A DNA stretch of 64,000 nt, from positions 62,001-126,000 of the forward strand of contig JALNZC010000001.1 in NCBI GenBank assembly GCA_023229525.1, given 5' to 3'. Position numbers and translations under genes: made by a program. The DNA comes from Bacteroidales bacterium (lineage in GTDB: Bacteria > Bacteroidota > Bacteroidia > Bacteroidales > FEN-979). Under the pieces are notes generated by a model, which saw nothing but the letters and a program-made list of their open reading frames with translations, did no database searches and was not told where the DNA came from. This document shows positions 39,629-48,826 of the stretch, one piece after another (within the stretch, counting starts at the first letter, position 1; each line of letters opens with the position of its first letter).

Positions 39629-41377
39629 TCAAAATGGTATCCCATAAAGTTCGGGTAATTCAAGTCTGTTGATTCTTGCCCGGATGGCGCCTGGTGAGCG
39701 ACCAAACTTGCGCGCCATGGCCGAAACCGTTTTCCCTTCACAAAACATCACCGTTAGTTCGTCATCCTCCCTGGGTTTCCACGGCAAGCCTTTATTTCGT
39801 TGATTCTCCGGTGATTTTGAGAGCGGCTTCAATCGATATTGCTCCACAAATTTTTCATCAGGATTAATGGTTTCAGGTTTTCGGATAACATTAATTTTAG
39901 ATTTTGGCAACAACTCTTCAGGGATGTTCAACACATTCCGGGTACGGGTCACTGCCACATAAAGCAGGTTGATCTCCTCGGCCAGCTTGTCTTTACTGAG
40001 TTTATTAAAACCGATCTCTTTACCAAGTTTGATAATCTTATCCTCGGTTATAAAATCATTGACCAGCGTAACCTCATCATACTCCAAACCCTTGCACCGG
40101 TGAACTGTTGAAAAGATCATCCCCGCTTTATCCTTTTCATGATTTTCAACATGTGCATCCTTGATTTGTTTGATATAGTCCGGCAGATTCCGTTGATACT
40201 TTTTCACAATCTCCACTATCAGTCCCAGCGCTGCATCTTCAGTTTTATCAATGTACTCTTCCAGCTCGCTGAAATATTTCATGGACGCGATCAGCTTGTC
40301 TTTGATGAGATGGCGCCGGCCAAGATACAGGTTAAGGATATCGTAAACGGAAGCCCCTTCGTCTGCATAAGTATAACTCTCTATTCGCCCCTCAAAATAG
40401 ATCTTCTTGACCACTTTTTTGTCAATAAGCAATTCTACGGCTTTCGACAGCAACCCCACGTTAGTCCTTGCCAGGATTGCACGCTGCCGGACCGAAGTTG
40501 TTGTCCCCAAACCATAAATTTGTGACCCGGCATAAAGTCCAAGATGTGATTTCCATTGCAGAATACGGCACGCAAGCGCTGCAATTTCATGATCGAACCG
40601 GAAACTGCGAGTCAGGTTATAAACCGGATAATCGACTTTTTCGAGCGAATTTACGGCAAAACGCCAGCCATAGATTTGCTGATGGGTATCCCCCACGATC
40701 ACCTTTGTGGCTTGCTGTCGAATGACTACATCAAGCATGGCATCGGAAGCATCCTGGGCCTCATCAAAAAGGATGAATTCATACGGAAGTTGAGGCAACG
40801 ATTGTTGAAATTTTTTCAGATAGAAATCATGGATGATTTCTATCTCTCCCTTATTCATTTTATCAAGGAACAACCGGGTCTGCTGAAGAATTACTTCCCG
40901 GAATTTCCGTACAAAATTCAGTGCCCTTTCATCTGTCAAAATCTCTTCATAATTCAAATCCTGTACCTTTGGTTTGTCGCTGTTGCAGAACAACACAACA
41001 TACCTGTTGATATGATTTGCGATGACGAATTCCGTATGCGGTTGTTTATATTTCTTCAGCCCGAGAACCTCCACAATTTCATGGGTCTTGTACCCTCCGT
41101 TACGTTTTACCTTGTAGGGACTCCCTTTCACAATAAAGGAATAGGCAAGGGAATGGGCTGTTTCAACCTTGACATTGGATAATTCAAGCAGTGCGAATTT
41201 TCGTTCGGCTTCCAGCTTAACTGACTTGTTGAAAGCAATATAAAGGATGGGACCGGCATTCCGGCGTTCCTTTGCATATCCCAGTAATGTAGATGTCTTT
41301 CCCGAACCGGCCACAGCATTGATTTTGATGTTGCCTGAACTGTGGATGATGGCGTGTTGCTCTGAAGTGAAGTTCAT
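39629..41377 (-). CDS. UvrD/Rep-like DNA helicase with a C-terminal DNA-binding helix-turn-helix
   Basis: A 582-residue superfamily 1A helicase. Walker A is AVAGSGKTST (about 20-29), Walker B is FILFDEAQDASD, motif IV follows VYNLTRSFRFD, and motif V/VI are STVHRCKGLEYDEV and LLYVAVTRTRN. It is shorter than UvrD (about 720) and has little 1B/2B insertion. After about residue 530 a linker leads to a small homeodomain-like segment (DDELTVMFCEGKTVSAMARKFGRSPGAIRARI). That C-terminal module is typical of Myb/GcrA-like DNA-binding domains. The role is presumably in repair or replication restart. Confidence 0.88.
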   Translation of the reverse strand: MNFTSEQHAIIHSSGNIKINAVAGSGKTSTLLGYAKERRNAGPILYIAFNKSVKLEAERKFALLELSNVKVETAHSLAYSFIVKGSPYKVKRNGGYKTHEIVEVLGLKKYKQPHTEFVIANHINRYVVLFCNSDKPKVQDLNYEEILTDERALNFVRKFREVILQQTRLFLDKMNKGEIEIIHDFYLKKFQQSLPQLPYEFILFDEAQDASDAMLDVVIRQQATKVIVGDTHQQIYGWRFAVNSLEKVDYPVYNLTRSFRFDHEIAALACRILQWKSHLGLYAGSQIYGLGTTTSVRQRAILARTNVGLLSKAVELLIDKKVVKKIYFEGRIESYTYADEGASVYDILNLYLGRRHLIKDKLIASMKYFSELEEYIDKTEDAALGLIVEIVKKYQRNLPDYIKQIKDAHVENHEKDKAGMIFSTVHRCKGLEYDEVTLVNDFITEDKIIKLGKEIGFNKLSKDKLAEEINLLYVAVTRTRNVLNIPEELLPKSKINVIRKPETINPDEKFVEQYRLKPLSKSPENQRNKGLPWKPREDDELTVMFCEGKTVSAMARKFGRSPGAIRARINRLELPELYGIPF

Positions 41378-41500
41378 GATTTAAACACGATGACTTTGTC
41401 CTTTGAGCGTTGTTATGACACAGATCCTGATCAGATGAACTGCGAAAACAAATGTACAGAAAAAGGATGATTCACAAAAAGTTGCAGGAAAAATGTGTAT

Positions 41501-42643
41501 TCACGAGATCAGTTCGCCGCCCCATAGCTTCTCCAAAAAGGTTTTCCATGGTAATATGATGATATCCTGTACATGCCGGGGATAAGGATCATTGGTCACC
41601 AGAATCAATTTTTTGACTTTATACTCTTCCGCAAAGCTATTTAATCCTTTATAGTGACGGGATGTTGCCATATCTGTTGCTTTTACCTCTATAGCAACTT
41701 CGTGGTCGCCCATGATAAAATCAACCTCTAATTGTGAAACCGTACGCCAGTAACACACCGGATAATTGAGGTCAGTGTATTTACTGTGCGCGTATATCTC
41801 CTGGTAGATAAAATGTTCAAACGCTTTTCCGAATGCCTCACTACCCGTTTCGATACGTCCCCTTTTTAGAAGAAAATTGGCAACCCCCACATCGAAAAAG
41901 TAGAACTTCGGGGCCAGGATTACCCTTCTTTTGGGTTTCTTCTGAAAGGATGGTAAAAACCGGCCTGTTAGCGTATCTTCGAGGATCTGAAAGTATTCCT
42001 TCACAGTGGGGCCACTCACACCACAATCGGTTGCAATGTTCGAGTAATTCACCATCTCCCCGTTCGAAAATGCAGCCATTTCCAGAAATCGGGAAAAGGA
42101 GGCAATATTCCTGATTTTCGCTTCGGTCATTATTTCATCTTGCAGGTAACTGCCGATGTAAGCTGATAACAATTTAGACCCTTTTTGTGAAATGTAGTGG
42201 CGGGGTAACAATCCATTGTTAAGGGCTCTGAGTAAATCAAACCCAGGAATTTCAGGGAAGACCAGCGGGTAAAGCTCATACCGGAGGGCCCGTCCGCCAA
42301 GCAGGTTCCCTTTATTCCTTAAAATGTTACGGGGGCTCGATCCGCTCATTATAAACCGCTGGTTGCAGTTGACGATCAACCAGTGAATCTCATTCAACAG
42401 CGCCGGGACACGTTGAATTTCATCCAGGATAACCGGTTCAGGGGAAACAGCCCCTTCAAACATTTCCCTGAGTATGGAGGGGTTTCGCGTGAATCGTTCA
42501 TACACATCGCCTTTAAGCATATCGAAATAGGGAGCATCTGGAAAAAGCGCTTTTAATAAAGTGCTCTTTCCGGTTTGACGGGCGCCCCATAAAAACAGGC
42601 TCTCCGACTCCGATCCCTGAAATTTTTGTTTGCGATTATACAT
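41501..42643 (-). CDS. AAA_14/DUF4143 ATPase
   Basis: A 380-residue ATPase of the family with a N-terminal AAA_14 domain and C-terminal DUF4143 nuclease-like domain. Walker A is GARQTGKSTLL (about 20-30), Walker B is PVILDEIQRVP, and a sensor Arg-like SGSSPRNILR follows. The DUF4143 part has the conserved EVDFIMGDHEVAIEVKA segment, which resembles a PD-(D/E)xK core (D...E-V-K). Such genes are often spread by horizontal transfer and occur in many copies in Bacteroidetes; the function is unclear. The start codon sits in one of two near-identical 18-bp direct repeats. Confidence 0.87.
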   Translation of the reverse strand: MYNRKQKFQGSESESLFLWGARQTGKSTLLKALFPDAPYFDMLKGDVYERFTRNPSILREMFEGAVSPEPVILDEIQRVPALLNEIHWLIVNCNQRFIMSGSSPRNILRNKGNLLGGRALRYELYPLVFPEIPGFDLLRALNNGLLPRHYISQKGSKLLSAYIGSYLQDEIMTEAKIRNIASFSRFLEMAAFSNGEMVNYSNIATDCGVSGPTVKEYFQILEDTLTGRFLPSFQKKPKRRVILAPKFYFFDVGVANFLLKRGRIETGSEAFGKAFEHFIYQEIYAHSKYTDLNYPVCYWRTVSQLEVDFIMGDHEVAIEVKATDMATSRHYKGLNSFAEEYKVKKLILVTNDPYPRHVQDIIILPWKTFLEKLWGGELIS

Positions 42644-42687
42644 GATAATTTAAAGTGTAACTGCAAATATACATGATAAAATAAAGT
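42639..42687 (-). promoter_or_regulatory. tandem operator-like repeats around a -7 box
   Basis: Two 18-bp direct repeats, tacatgataatttaaagt (42639-42656) and tacatgataaaataaagt (42670-42687), differ at two positions and are 31 bp apart. On the minus strand a TATATTTG (-7 type, 42664-42671) lies between them, and the first repeat covers the DUF4143 gene start. This layout fits an autoregulated promoter. The adjoining gap to 42881 shows nothing else. Confidence 0.55.
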
Positions 42688-42881
42688 TAACTCCAATTAT
42701 ATTCTGCCTTTTTTGTTTTTTCGATTCCCTTTATGTTTAAGAAAAAAGTTAAATTGGATCCCTTACCGAATAGTTTTAAAACCGCATCAATTCATCTGTG
42801 ACGCCTCCCCTTTCCATTCCTGTTCCACTTTCGGGATTTTTAACCAGACAGTAACCCTCCTCAGGTGGAAATGTAACCGGT

Positions 42882-45800
42882 TCAACGGAATAACCCCGCA
42901 ATCTCCTCCCGCGTCAAATCCTTCAATGGGTTCCCGGAAGGAATGAACGTATCGGAAAGCGTTTGCTTCCGTTGCTGCAACACCAACATCTTTTCTTCGA
43001 CGGTGCAGGTAGTTATGAACTTATAGGCGATCACCTTTTTATCTTGCCCGATGCGGTGGGTGCGGTTAATAGCCTGTAACTCCACTGCAGGGTTCCACCA
43101 GGGATCGAGCAGCATGACATATCCGGCTTCGGTCAGGTTGAGCCCGGTTCCACCGGCTTTCAACGAGATGAGAAAAAATTGATGGGTGGGGTCCTCCTGA
43201 AACCTCCTCACTACCTTTTCCCGATTCGTGGTAGCGCCAATCAGCAACGAATAGGGTATTTCCTCCATGTCGAAATAGTTGGCAATTAAATTTAAATGCT
43301 TCACAAAAGAGGAAAAGATCAGGGTTTTGTGCCCCTTGGCACGAAACGATTCGGCGGTTCGGATAATCTCCTCGAATTTCCCGCTTTCGCCCTCGTACTC
43401 CAGATCAACCAGGCGCGGATGATTCGCAATCTGCCTTAAACGGATCAGCGCTGTTAACACCTGCATGAATGTTTCGGAAGTTCCGCCTGATTCGATCTTT
43501 TGCAACATCTCATTTCTCACGGCCGATTTTTCTTCCTCGTAACATGATCGCTGATCATCGGTCATCTCACAGTACCATTCTTCAATTGTTAGTGGGGGTA
43601 ACTCGGGTTCTACTTCCCGCTTGGTCCGTCGCAGGATAAATGGCGCGATCAAACGCTTTAACCGTTCCGGAGCCTTGATGATGATATTTCCGGGTTCATT
43701 CTTTTCTGTTTGAGGAATTGTTTCATCAGGGTCATTCACTGGAAAAACAGCGCTTTGCAAAGTACTACTATTTGAATGATCCGGGGGTTGTATCTTTATC
43801 GATCCAAACCGCTTTTGAAATTTAGTCAATGGCCCCAGAAGTCCCGGGTTCAGAAACTCCATCTGTGACCAAAGATCGGTGAGTGAATTTTCAACCGGGG
43901 TTCCCGTCAGCACGAACCGGTGATCTGATTTCAATTGGCACACGGCCTGACTGATTTGCGCTGCAGGATTCTTAATTACCTGGCTCTCATCAAGGATAAT
44001 ATTATAAAAGCGATAAGTCCTGAATAGTTCCAGGTCGTTTCGAAGGGTTCCATAAGTGGTAAGGATCACATCGATGGAAGGGAAAAATCTCGTTGAGGTC
44101 ATCCGCTGGTTGCCGGTATGCTCTAAAACACGCAGTGCAGGCGCAAACCGTCTGATTTCGTTGCGTCAGTTATGGATCAACGATGCCGGCATCACGATCA
44201 ATGAAGCGGCATGGGCCTCTGTATTGAACGAGAGCAACAGAGCCAGCGTCTGGATGGTTTTTCCCAGGCCCATATCATCGGCAAGACATCCGCCAAATTT
44301 GTTGTTATGTAAAAAAACAACCACTGTAATCCTTCAATCTGGTATGGGCGCAAAATGGCCTTTAATGTTTCCGGAATACTTACCGGGAATGTAAGTTCAG
44401 GATTTAACCGGTTTAACCTTTCGGAGAGTGCCGGATTTCCCGGTAGGTTTAGATCCTTCACCAACTGAACATAGTGATATGGAAGTTTTAATTGACCATC
44501 AATTACCTCAGAAAAATAAAAGAGATCGCCGTACCTGTTGAACCACTCCCAGGGCAGGATTACAACCTCACCTCCAGGGAGCGGAAATTCACGGATCCCT
44601 TCCAGAATGTAATGCCGGAGTTGAATGAAAGGAACCTCAATGGTTCCAAAAAATACCACGGCCTTTACATCGAACCAGTCCTCGCCCGGTTCCACCCGGA
44701 TATCAGCCGAAATTTTTCCGGTGAAAATGTTATAAGGCGCCCGGTCGGTCGTGATCAGAATGCCCTGTTCCTGCAATTCCTCTGAATGGGTGTTCATCCA
44801 CTCCACCAGATAGTATAAATCAAGGTTCCCGACTTTGGTAACACCGGGAAGACCGAGGGTGTTTTCATTGAGCTTTACCAGCCCCAGGGCAAGGCAGTTC
44901 AGGATCATCTTGGTCTCCCATGGGAACTGTCGTTCAATCTTATAAAATGTTATCTCCGCACCCTCCATCTTTAAATCAATAAATGTTTTTTGATGTTTCC
45001 CGGCCATAATCCGTTTTTCGCCATAGCGGAAATACACCACCATTACTGCCCTCCCCTGCCAGTCAAATTCCGCCGAAAGTTCCATCCGGCGCTCCGGAAC
45101 AAGAGTTTGTACGGTGAAACCATCTGCTCTGACCTGACCGGTTTTTAAGGTTTTGAGAATGAACGTCCCGAAGTACTTCTTTTCAGCCGAAGCGGGAATG
45201 AGGATGACCGCTTTTTCAGAAAAGGTTCTATTTTCTTCCCATCAAACCCTTCAGGAAAATGAAGCAACCGGTTTCCGGTCTTGACCCAGCAGGGATTGTA
45301 GCAAATTATTCTGTTGCCCGGCGCCTTCAGGTTAATTTTCTGATCCTCCTGATAAATTTCCAGTACGTAATTGGATCCTTCATGTGTCTTTGTAAAGCAA
45401 AACCAGGGTTCCGCGGGATTTGCATCAGGCAACAACCGGGTTTCAGGATAAATTCTGGGTGAACCATCATGAACAAATACCGGTATATCATGTTGGATTG
45501 CCAGTCTGAACATTTTATCCATCTGCCGGTCGATGAAAGGGCGGATTTGTAGTAAAAGTAACTCTTCGGGGAAGCCCTTGAGGAAGTCCTTCACCGATAC
45601 GCCTTTCCGGGCAAACCGGCGGTGGATTTCGATATCGTTGAAGGTTTGCGAAAGAGAGATGATTTCGCTAAGGACATCAGCGTTTTCTGTTGTCGTATCC
45701 GGTGAAATTTCCCGGGAGAGACGGTTCTGAAGTGTCAGCCACCCGGACGTATCCCGGCCAACCTCCCAAGGAACGATCATTGGACCGAATTGACGGTGTG

Positions 45801-45891
45801 AGGTAATGAAAAGGATTGGGCGTTCGTTGTATGAAATGCTGTTCATGAGATGGTAAGGTGTTCTGCTGCCGGGTTTCGTTTGATACCGCAA
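42882..45891 (-). pseudogene. SNF2/RapA-like DNA translocase, broken by two frameshifts and a nonsense codon
   Basis: The reverse strand encodes one SNF2-family protein of about 1000 residues in three frames. Part 1 (45891 to about 45240) is the N-terminal accessory region. Near 45228-45240 one base is missing and the sequence resumes ENRTFSEKAVILIPASAEKK in part 2 (to about 44318). At the T run 44311-44317 (7 instead of 8) a second base is lost; the next frame carries CLADDMGLGKTIQTLALLL, i.e. Walker A. In that frame an in-frame TGA (44166-44168) replaces the Trp of the family motif HNWRNEI. Part 3 then has DESQVIKNP, LTGTPVENSL, SLKAGGTGLNLTEA and AINRTHRIGQ. All motifs survive, so the decay is recent. 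Confidence 0.88.
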
Positions 45892-45995
45892 GATTTATTT
45901 GTCGTACAAAAACAGGTATAACGATCCTTTGGACCTTAATTCGGCACTGATAAAAATGGTTCACTTGGTTTTAATGTAATTGGAGAGATCTCTCA

Positions 45996-46076
45996 GGCTC
46001 AAAGGGCGGGGAATTTACCCTAAGTCCCTCAACCCCTGCACCCCTTCTCCTTGAGGAGCGGGATGAGGTGATCAAA
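45996..46076 (+). repeat. dispersed intergenic repeat, right-hand part
   Basis: Shares caaagggcggggaattta, the cccctgcaccccttctcc segment and gatgaggtgat with the copy at 52313-52448. The left third is missing. Its right end covers the DUF3127 stop codon (46072-46074). Confidence 0.8.
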
Positions 46077-46431
46077 ACGGCAAATCATCCGGAGGCGCAT
46101 CTTCGGGTGGCATTCCGGAACTATAATCCTGAATTTGGCTTTCGCTGTCAGCAGCATTACCTGCAGGTTGTTTTTTGGTCACTTTCCATGCTTTTACATC
46201 GGTATACCAACGGCCATTGTATTCGCGGCTTTCGAGGTCGAAAGAAATTCCGGCTTCAGCGCCTTCGGTCAGCCTGAACTGGTCTACTTTATCACCCCAT
46301 AATGAAAAACAAACTTTTCGGGGAATTTTATCCGAAGTTTCAATAACATATTCCTGTTTTTTCCAGGGACCATTTTTTCCTTCACCCTGTTGAAGCGCTA
46401 ATACCCTGATAATCTTTCCTGTGATTTCCAT
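46072..46431 (-). CDS. DUF3127 OB-fold-like protein with an SSB-style acidic tail
   Basis: A 119-residue protein. The first 85 residues (EITGKIIRVLALQQGEGKNG and QEYVIETSDKIPRKVCFSLWGD) form the DUF3127 domain, predicted OB-fold and close in pattern to single-stranded DNA-binding proteins. The C-terminus is a flexible acidic tail ending PPEDAPPDDLPF, which mimics the interaction tip of SSB (D-D-D-I-P-F). The domain is common in Bacteroidetes. A DNA- or RNA-related role is likely but unproven. Upstream, 46432-46777 carries only a dispersed repeat. Confidence 0.8.
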   Translation of the reverse strand: MEITGKIIRVLALQQGEGKNGPWKKQEYVIETSDKIPRKVCFSLWGDKVDQFRLTEGAEAGISFDLESREYNGRWYTDVKAWKVTKKQPAGNAADSESQIQDYSSGMPPEDAPPDDLPF

Positions 46432-46515
46432 AGAATTATTTCATTAACAAACAGATGTTGATAAAAGGTTTAAAGGATACAAAAGTAAAAAATAGAACCA
46501 ACAGAAAAAAATCAT

Positions 46516-46632
46516 CAGGTATGAACCCCTGGCAAGTTCTGGTTCCGAATTCCGTCTCAAGACTGGGAACTGACCTGAAACTTCAATCCCTGCACCCCTT
46601 CTCCCTGAGGAAAAGGGGCCAGGGGCCGAGGC
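46516..46632 (+). repeat. dispersed intergenic repeat, diverged copy
   Basis: Has ggtatgaaccc, ggcaag, ccgaattcc, then ccctgcaccccttctcc and aaaaggggcc in the same order as the copy at 52313-52448. It is more diverged (ttctggttccg for cctgatcccg). The 346-bp gap that holds it (46432-46777) otherwise contains only AT-rich sequence with no supported gene. Confidence 0.75.
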
Positions 46633-46777
46633 GCATATAACATTGAAAATAACCAAATGATCAGGAATAGGTTGATCTCTCAATTACAGTATTGGTTTTC
46701 TTCCTGCGTCTCGCCAGCCACCAGGAAAAGAAACTGTCGGTTTCGATTGCTCTATTATTCCATTATTTTCAGCCTAT

Positions 46778-48298
46778 TTACAACTTGTGGAAATAGGTAT
46801 GAAACATCCCATCCGCGCTGCTTTCCGAATGAGTTTCAAACCCGGCGGCAGTCATTTTTTCGATCATGGGTGCAGGAGGAAAAGGAGTAATGATCTCATA
46901 AATTTCACCCTGCTTCAAGGTTGTACATTCATTTTGTACTCTTTCGAGCGGATGGATTCCCTGTGCCAGTAAAGGCCGGGCATCGAGCGATATTTTAATG
47001 AGTACCGGATCAAGCCATTCTGGTTTATTCATGATCATTTCTGCTTTGTCTTGTTTCTCTTCTTTTTTTCGATAGCTGACCAGTCGTTGATCACCTGTAA
47101 GGGTACGGCGATCGGTAAGGTCCTGCGAGATTTCAAGAGTGCCTAAATATTCACCTCTTTCATTTCGTAGTGCAAAATATTCAATATGAATAAATTTCCC
47201 ATGCATCTGAATCCAGAATGGAGCGCTATCGGCTTTACCTTCCTTGAAATCGCTGATGATCTGATCCACGATGTGTACACTGGAAGGAGGATGGCACATG
47301 CGTACGTCCCGTCCGAGAATAGCCCGGTTGCGGTCGAAAATGCGTTCTTTCCCCTGTGAAAAATACTTAACCTTGTCATCCCGGTCAACAAAAGTGATAT
47401 CTACCGGCAGTGTATTCAGAATGGTCAATAACTCTTCAGAGGTGAATTTTCCGCTGGGCAGGTTAATAGTTCCCTCCTCTGCAGAGGTCTTTTCTGCAAT
47501 TTTCACTCCCTGAGGATTCCAGTTGGTTTTCGGATCGTAAAGGCAGTATCCGATTTCGCTGGTCTGCCTGTAAATATCATACCATTCGGCTTCAGTCAAC
47601 TTATCAAGGGCCATTGGAAAAAGGATCTCTTTCTCCTTCATGATCATATCGGTGATGGCTTTGACCGCCGGATGCAGATAAAGTTCAATCTTCACCTTCA
47701 TCACTTCAGATGTAAAGTTTCCCGGCATATTCAGGGCATTGATCGCGTTTTTCAATAAATCGCGGGTTTCGTCATGTTTCCCCCACATCACCTTGGGAGG
47801 ACCGGTAATTCCATACTTTTCAAGGAACGGGAATAGCAGGTTTTCTTTGCGCCGGTAATGTTTGTCAACATCCATCAAGCTGTTAAACAAGGCTTTTAGT
47901 GCATTGTGATATTTCTCGCTGAATTGGCCGGTTATTTCAGTTTCGACTTTTGAAAACAGTTCATGGAGTTCATCCGACACTTTCATGAGTTCCCGGTTTT
48001 CCTGTTTGAAAGTATCCACCGGATGCCCCGGGGGAACTATTTTCATTCCTGAAAGATCGATATGACCTTCCAGAGCCTGGGTATGTATATCGCAAAGGCG
48101 CAATATTTCCGTCTCGGGAAGCCCTTCATCGATCAGTTCCTGTTCTACCTCAACCACTTCACCGTAAGGGATTTTCGACATCAGATCGATCATGCGTGCA
48201 CGTATTGCTTCAGGAGCAACTCCTTCGTGTAACTGAAGGATCATGTGTTTCAACAGATCTTTCCTGCGCTGGGAATTATTGATAAGTTCGCTCATCAT
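46778..48298 (-). CDS. DUF438-hemerythrin-PAS-DUF2249 multidomain protein
   Basis: A 506-residue soluble protein. An N-terminal DUF438 region (RRKDLLKHMILQLHEG) is followed by a hemerythrin-like four-helix bundle (about 100-235, with His/Glu pairs in VDKHYRRKENLLFPFLEKYG and MWGKHDETRD). A PAS domain (about 295-400, VDITFVDRDDKVKYFSQG) precedes a C-terminal DUF2249 domain (LDARPLLAQGIHPLERV). The bundle binds a di-iron or haem centre that can sense or buffer O2 or NO. It is the last gene of the nor cluster, 142 bp after the cupin, and probably belongs to the same NO response. Confidence 0.88.
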   Translation of the reverse strand: MMSELINNSQRRKDLLKHMILQLHEGVAPEAIRARMIDLMSKIPYGEVVEVEQELIDEGLPETEILRLCDIHTQALEGHIDLSGMKIVPPGHPVDTFKQENRELMKVSDELHELFSKVETEITGQFSEKYHNALKALFNSLMDVDKHYRRKENLLFPFLEKYGITGPPKVMWGKHDETRDLLKNAINALNMPGNFTSEVMKVKIELYLHPAVKAITDMIMKEKEILFPMALDKLTEAEWYDIYRQTSEIGYCLYDPKTNWNPQGVKIAEKTSAEEGTINLPSGKFTSEELLTILNTLPVDITFVDRDDKVKYFSQGKERIFDRNRAILGRDVRMCHPPSSVHIVDQIISDFKEGKADSAPFWIQMHGKFIHIEYFALRNERGEYLGTLEISQDLTDRRTLTGDQRLVSYRKKEEKQDKAEMIMNKPEWLDPVLIKISLDARPLLAQGIHPLERVQNECTTLKQGEIYEIITPFPPAPMIEKMTAAGFETHSESSADGMFHTYFHKL

Positions 48299-48330
48299 TC
48301 AATAATTTTTAAATTTTTTGGGGGTGAAAT

Positions 48331-48437
48331 AAATTCAAAATGTAAAACTCAAAACCACAGGGCAAAACTTAAAACTTATAAGGGAATTCTTTCAAAAGTT
48401 TTGAGCTTTAATTTGCAGTTTTGAGTTTTGAGTTTTG
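48331..48437. repeat. inverted pair of heptamer arrays
   Basis: 48331-48376 has aaattca, aaatgta, aaactca, aaaccac and further aaaactt units. 48391-48437 has caaaagt, tttgagc, tttaatt, tgcagtt, ttgagtt, ttgagtt and ttgcttt, the reverse-complement type. The pair lies between the DUF438 and cupin genes and reaches to the cupin stop. Confidence 0.75.
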
Positions 48438-48439
48438 CT

Positions 48440-48769
48440 TTAACCTTTGATCATGGTCAACACCATCTTAAACTTCTCTATGGCATTTACAGCATGGGGA
48501 ATCCCTGCCGGCATGATGATGGTCTCTCCGCTACTAAGCAGGAAAGGTTTCTCATCGATGACAATTTCAGCCTTACCTTCAACCACCTGTAACATGGCAT
48601 CATAGGGCGCCGAATGAGTACTTAACCGCTGACCTTTGTCAAAAGAGAACAGGGTTACTGTTCCTGCCGGGCGGTCAATAACCCGCTTGCTGATAATCCC
48701 GTTTGCAGAATAATCTACACTTTCAGGGAAACTGAACACATTGGAGTGTTCTAAAATATTCTTTTCCAT
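48440..48769 (-). CDS. small cupin-domain protein
   Basis: A 109-residue single-domain cupin. Motif 1 is present as LSTHSAPYDAMLQVVEGKAEI and motif 2 as ETIIMPAGIPHAVNAIE. The usual metal ligands are reduced: motif 1 has only one His where G-(X)5-H-X-H is expected, so metal binding is uncertain. It lies between the NO reductase and the DUF438 gene on one strand. Cupins of this type recur beside NO and hybrid-cluster genes, and it may be a small-molecule or NO stress factor, but the activity is unknown. Confidence 0.82.
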   Translation of the reverse strand: MEKNILEHSNVFSFPESVDYSANGIISKRVIDRPAGTVTLFSFDKGQRLSTHSAPYDAMLQVVEGKAEIVIDEKPFLLSSGETIIMPAGIPHAVNAIEKFKMVLTMIKG

Positions 48770-48791
48770 TAATATAAAATTTAATGTATCG

Positions 48792-48826
48792 TTTTGAGAT
48801 TTGAATTTTGATTTTTAATTTAACTT
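48792..48826. repeat. heptamer array at the 3' end of the NO reductase gene
   Basis: Units ttttgag, atttgaa, ttttgat, ttttaat and ttaactt. The norB stop codon (48820-48822) lies within it. Confidence 0.65.

Noticed and set aside
42713..42946. Plus-strand 77-residue frame after the DUF4143 gene
   Set aside because: No similarity pattern, no start context, and it runs into the SNF2 pseudogene on the other strand.
44166..44168. TGA as recoded Trp or selenocysteine in the SNF2 gene
   Set aside because: Two frameshifts in the same gene show decay, and no other in-frame TGA was noticed in intact genes.
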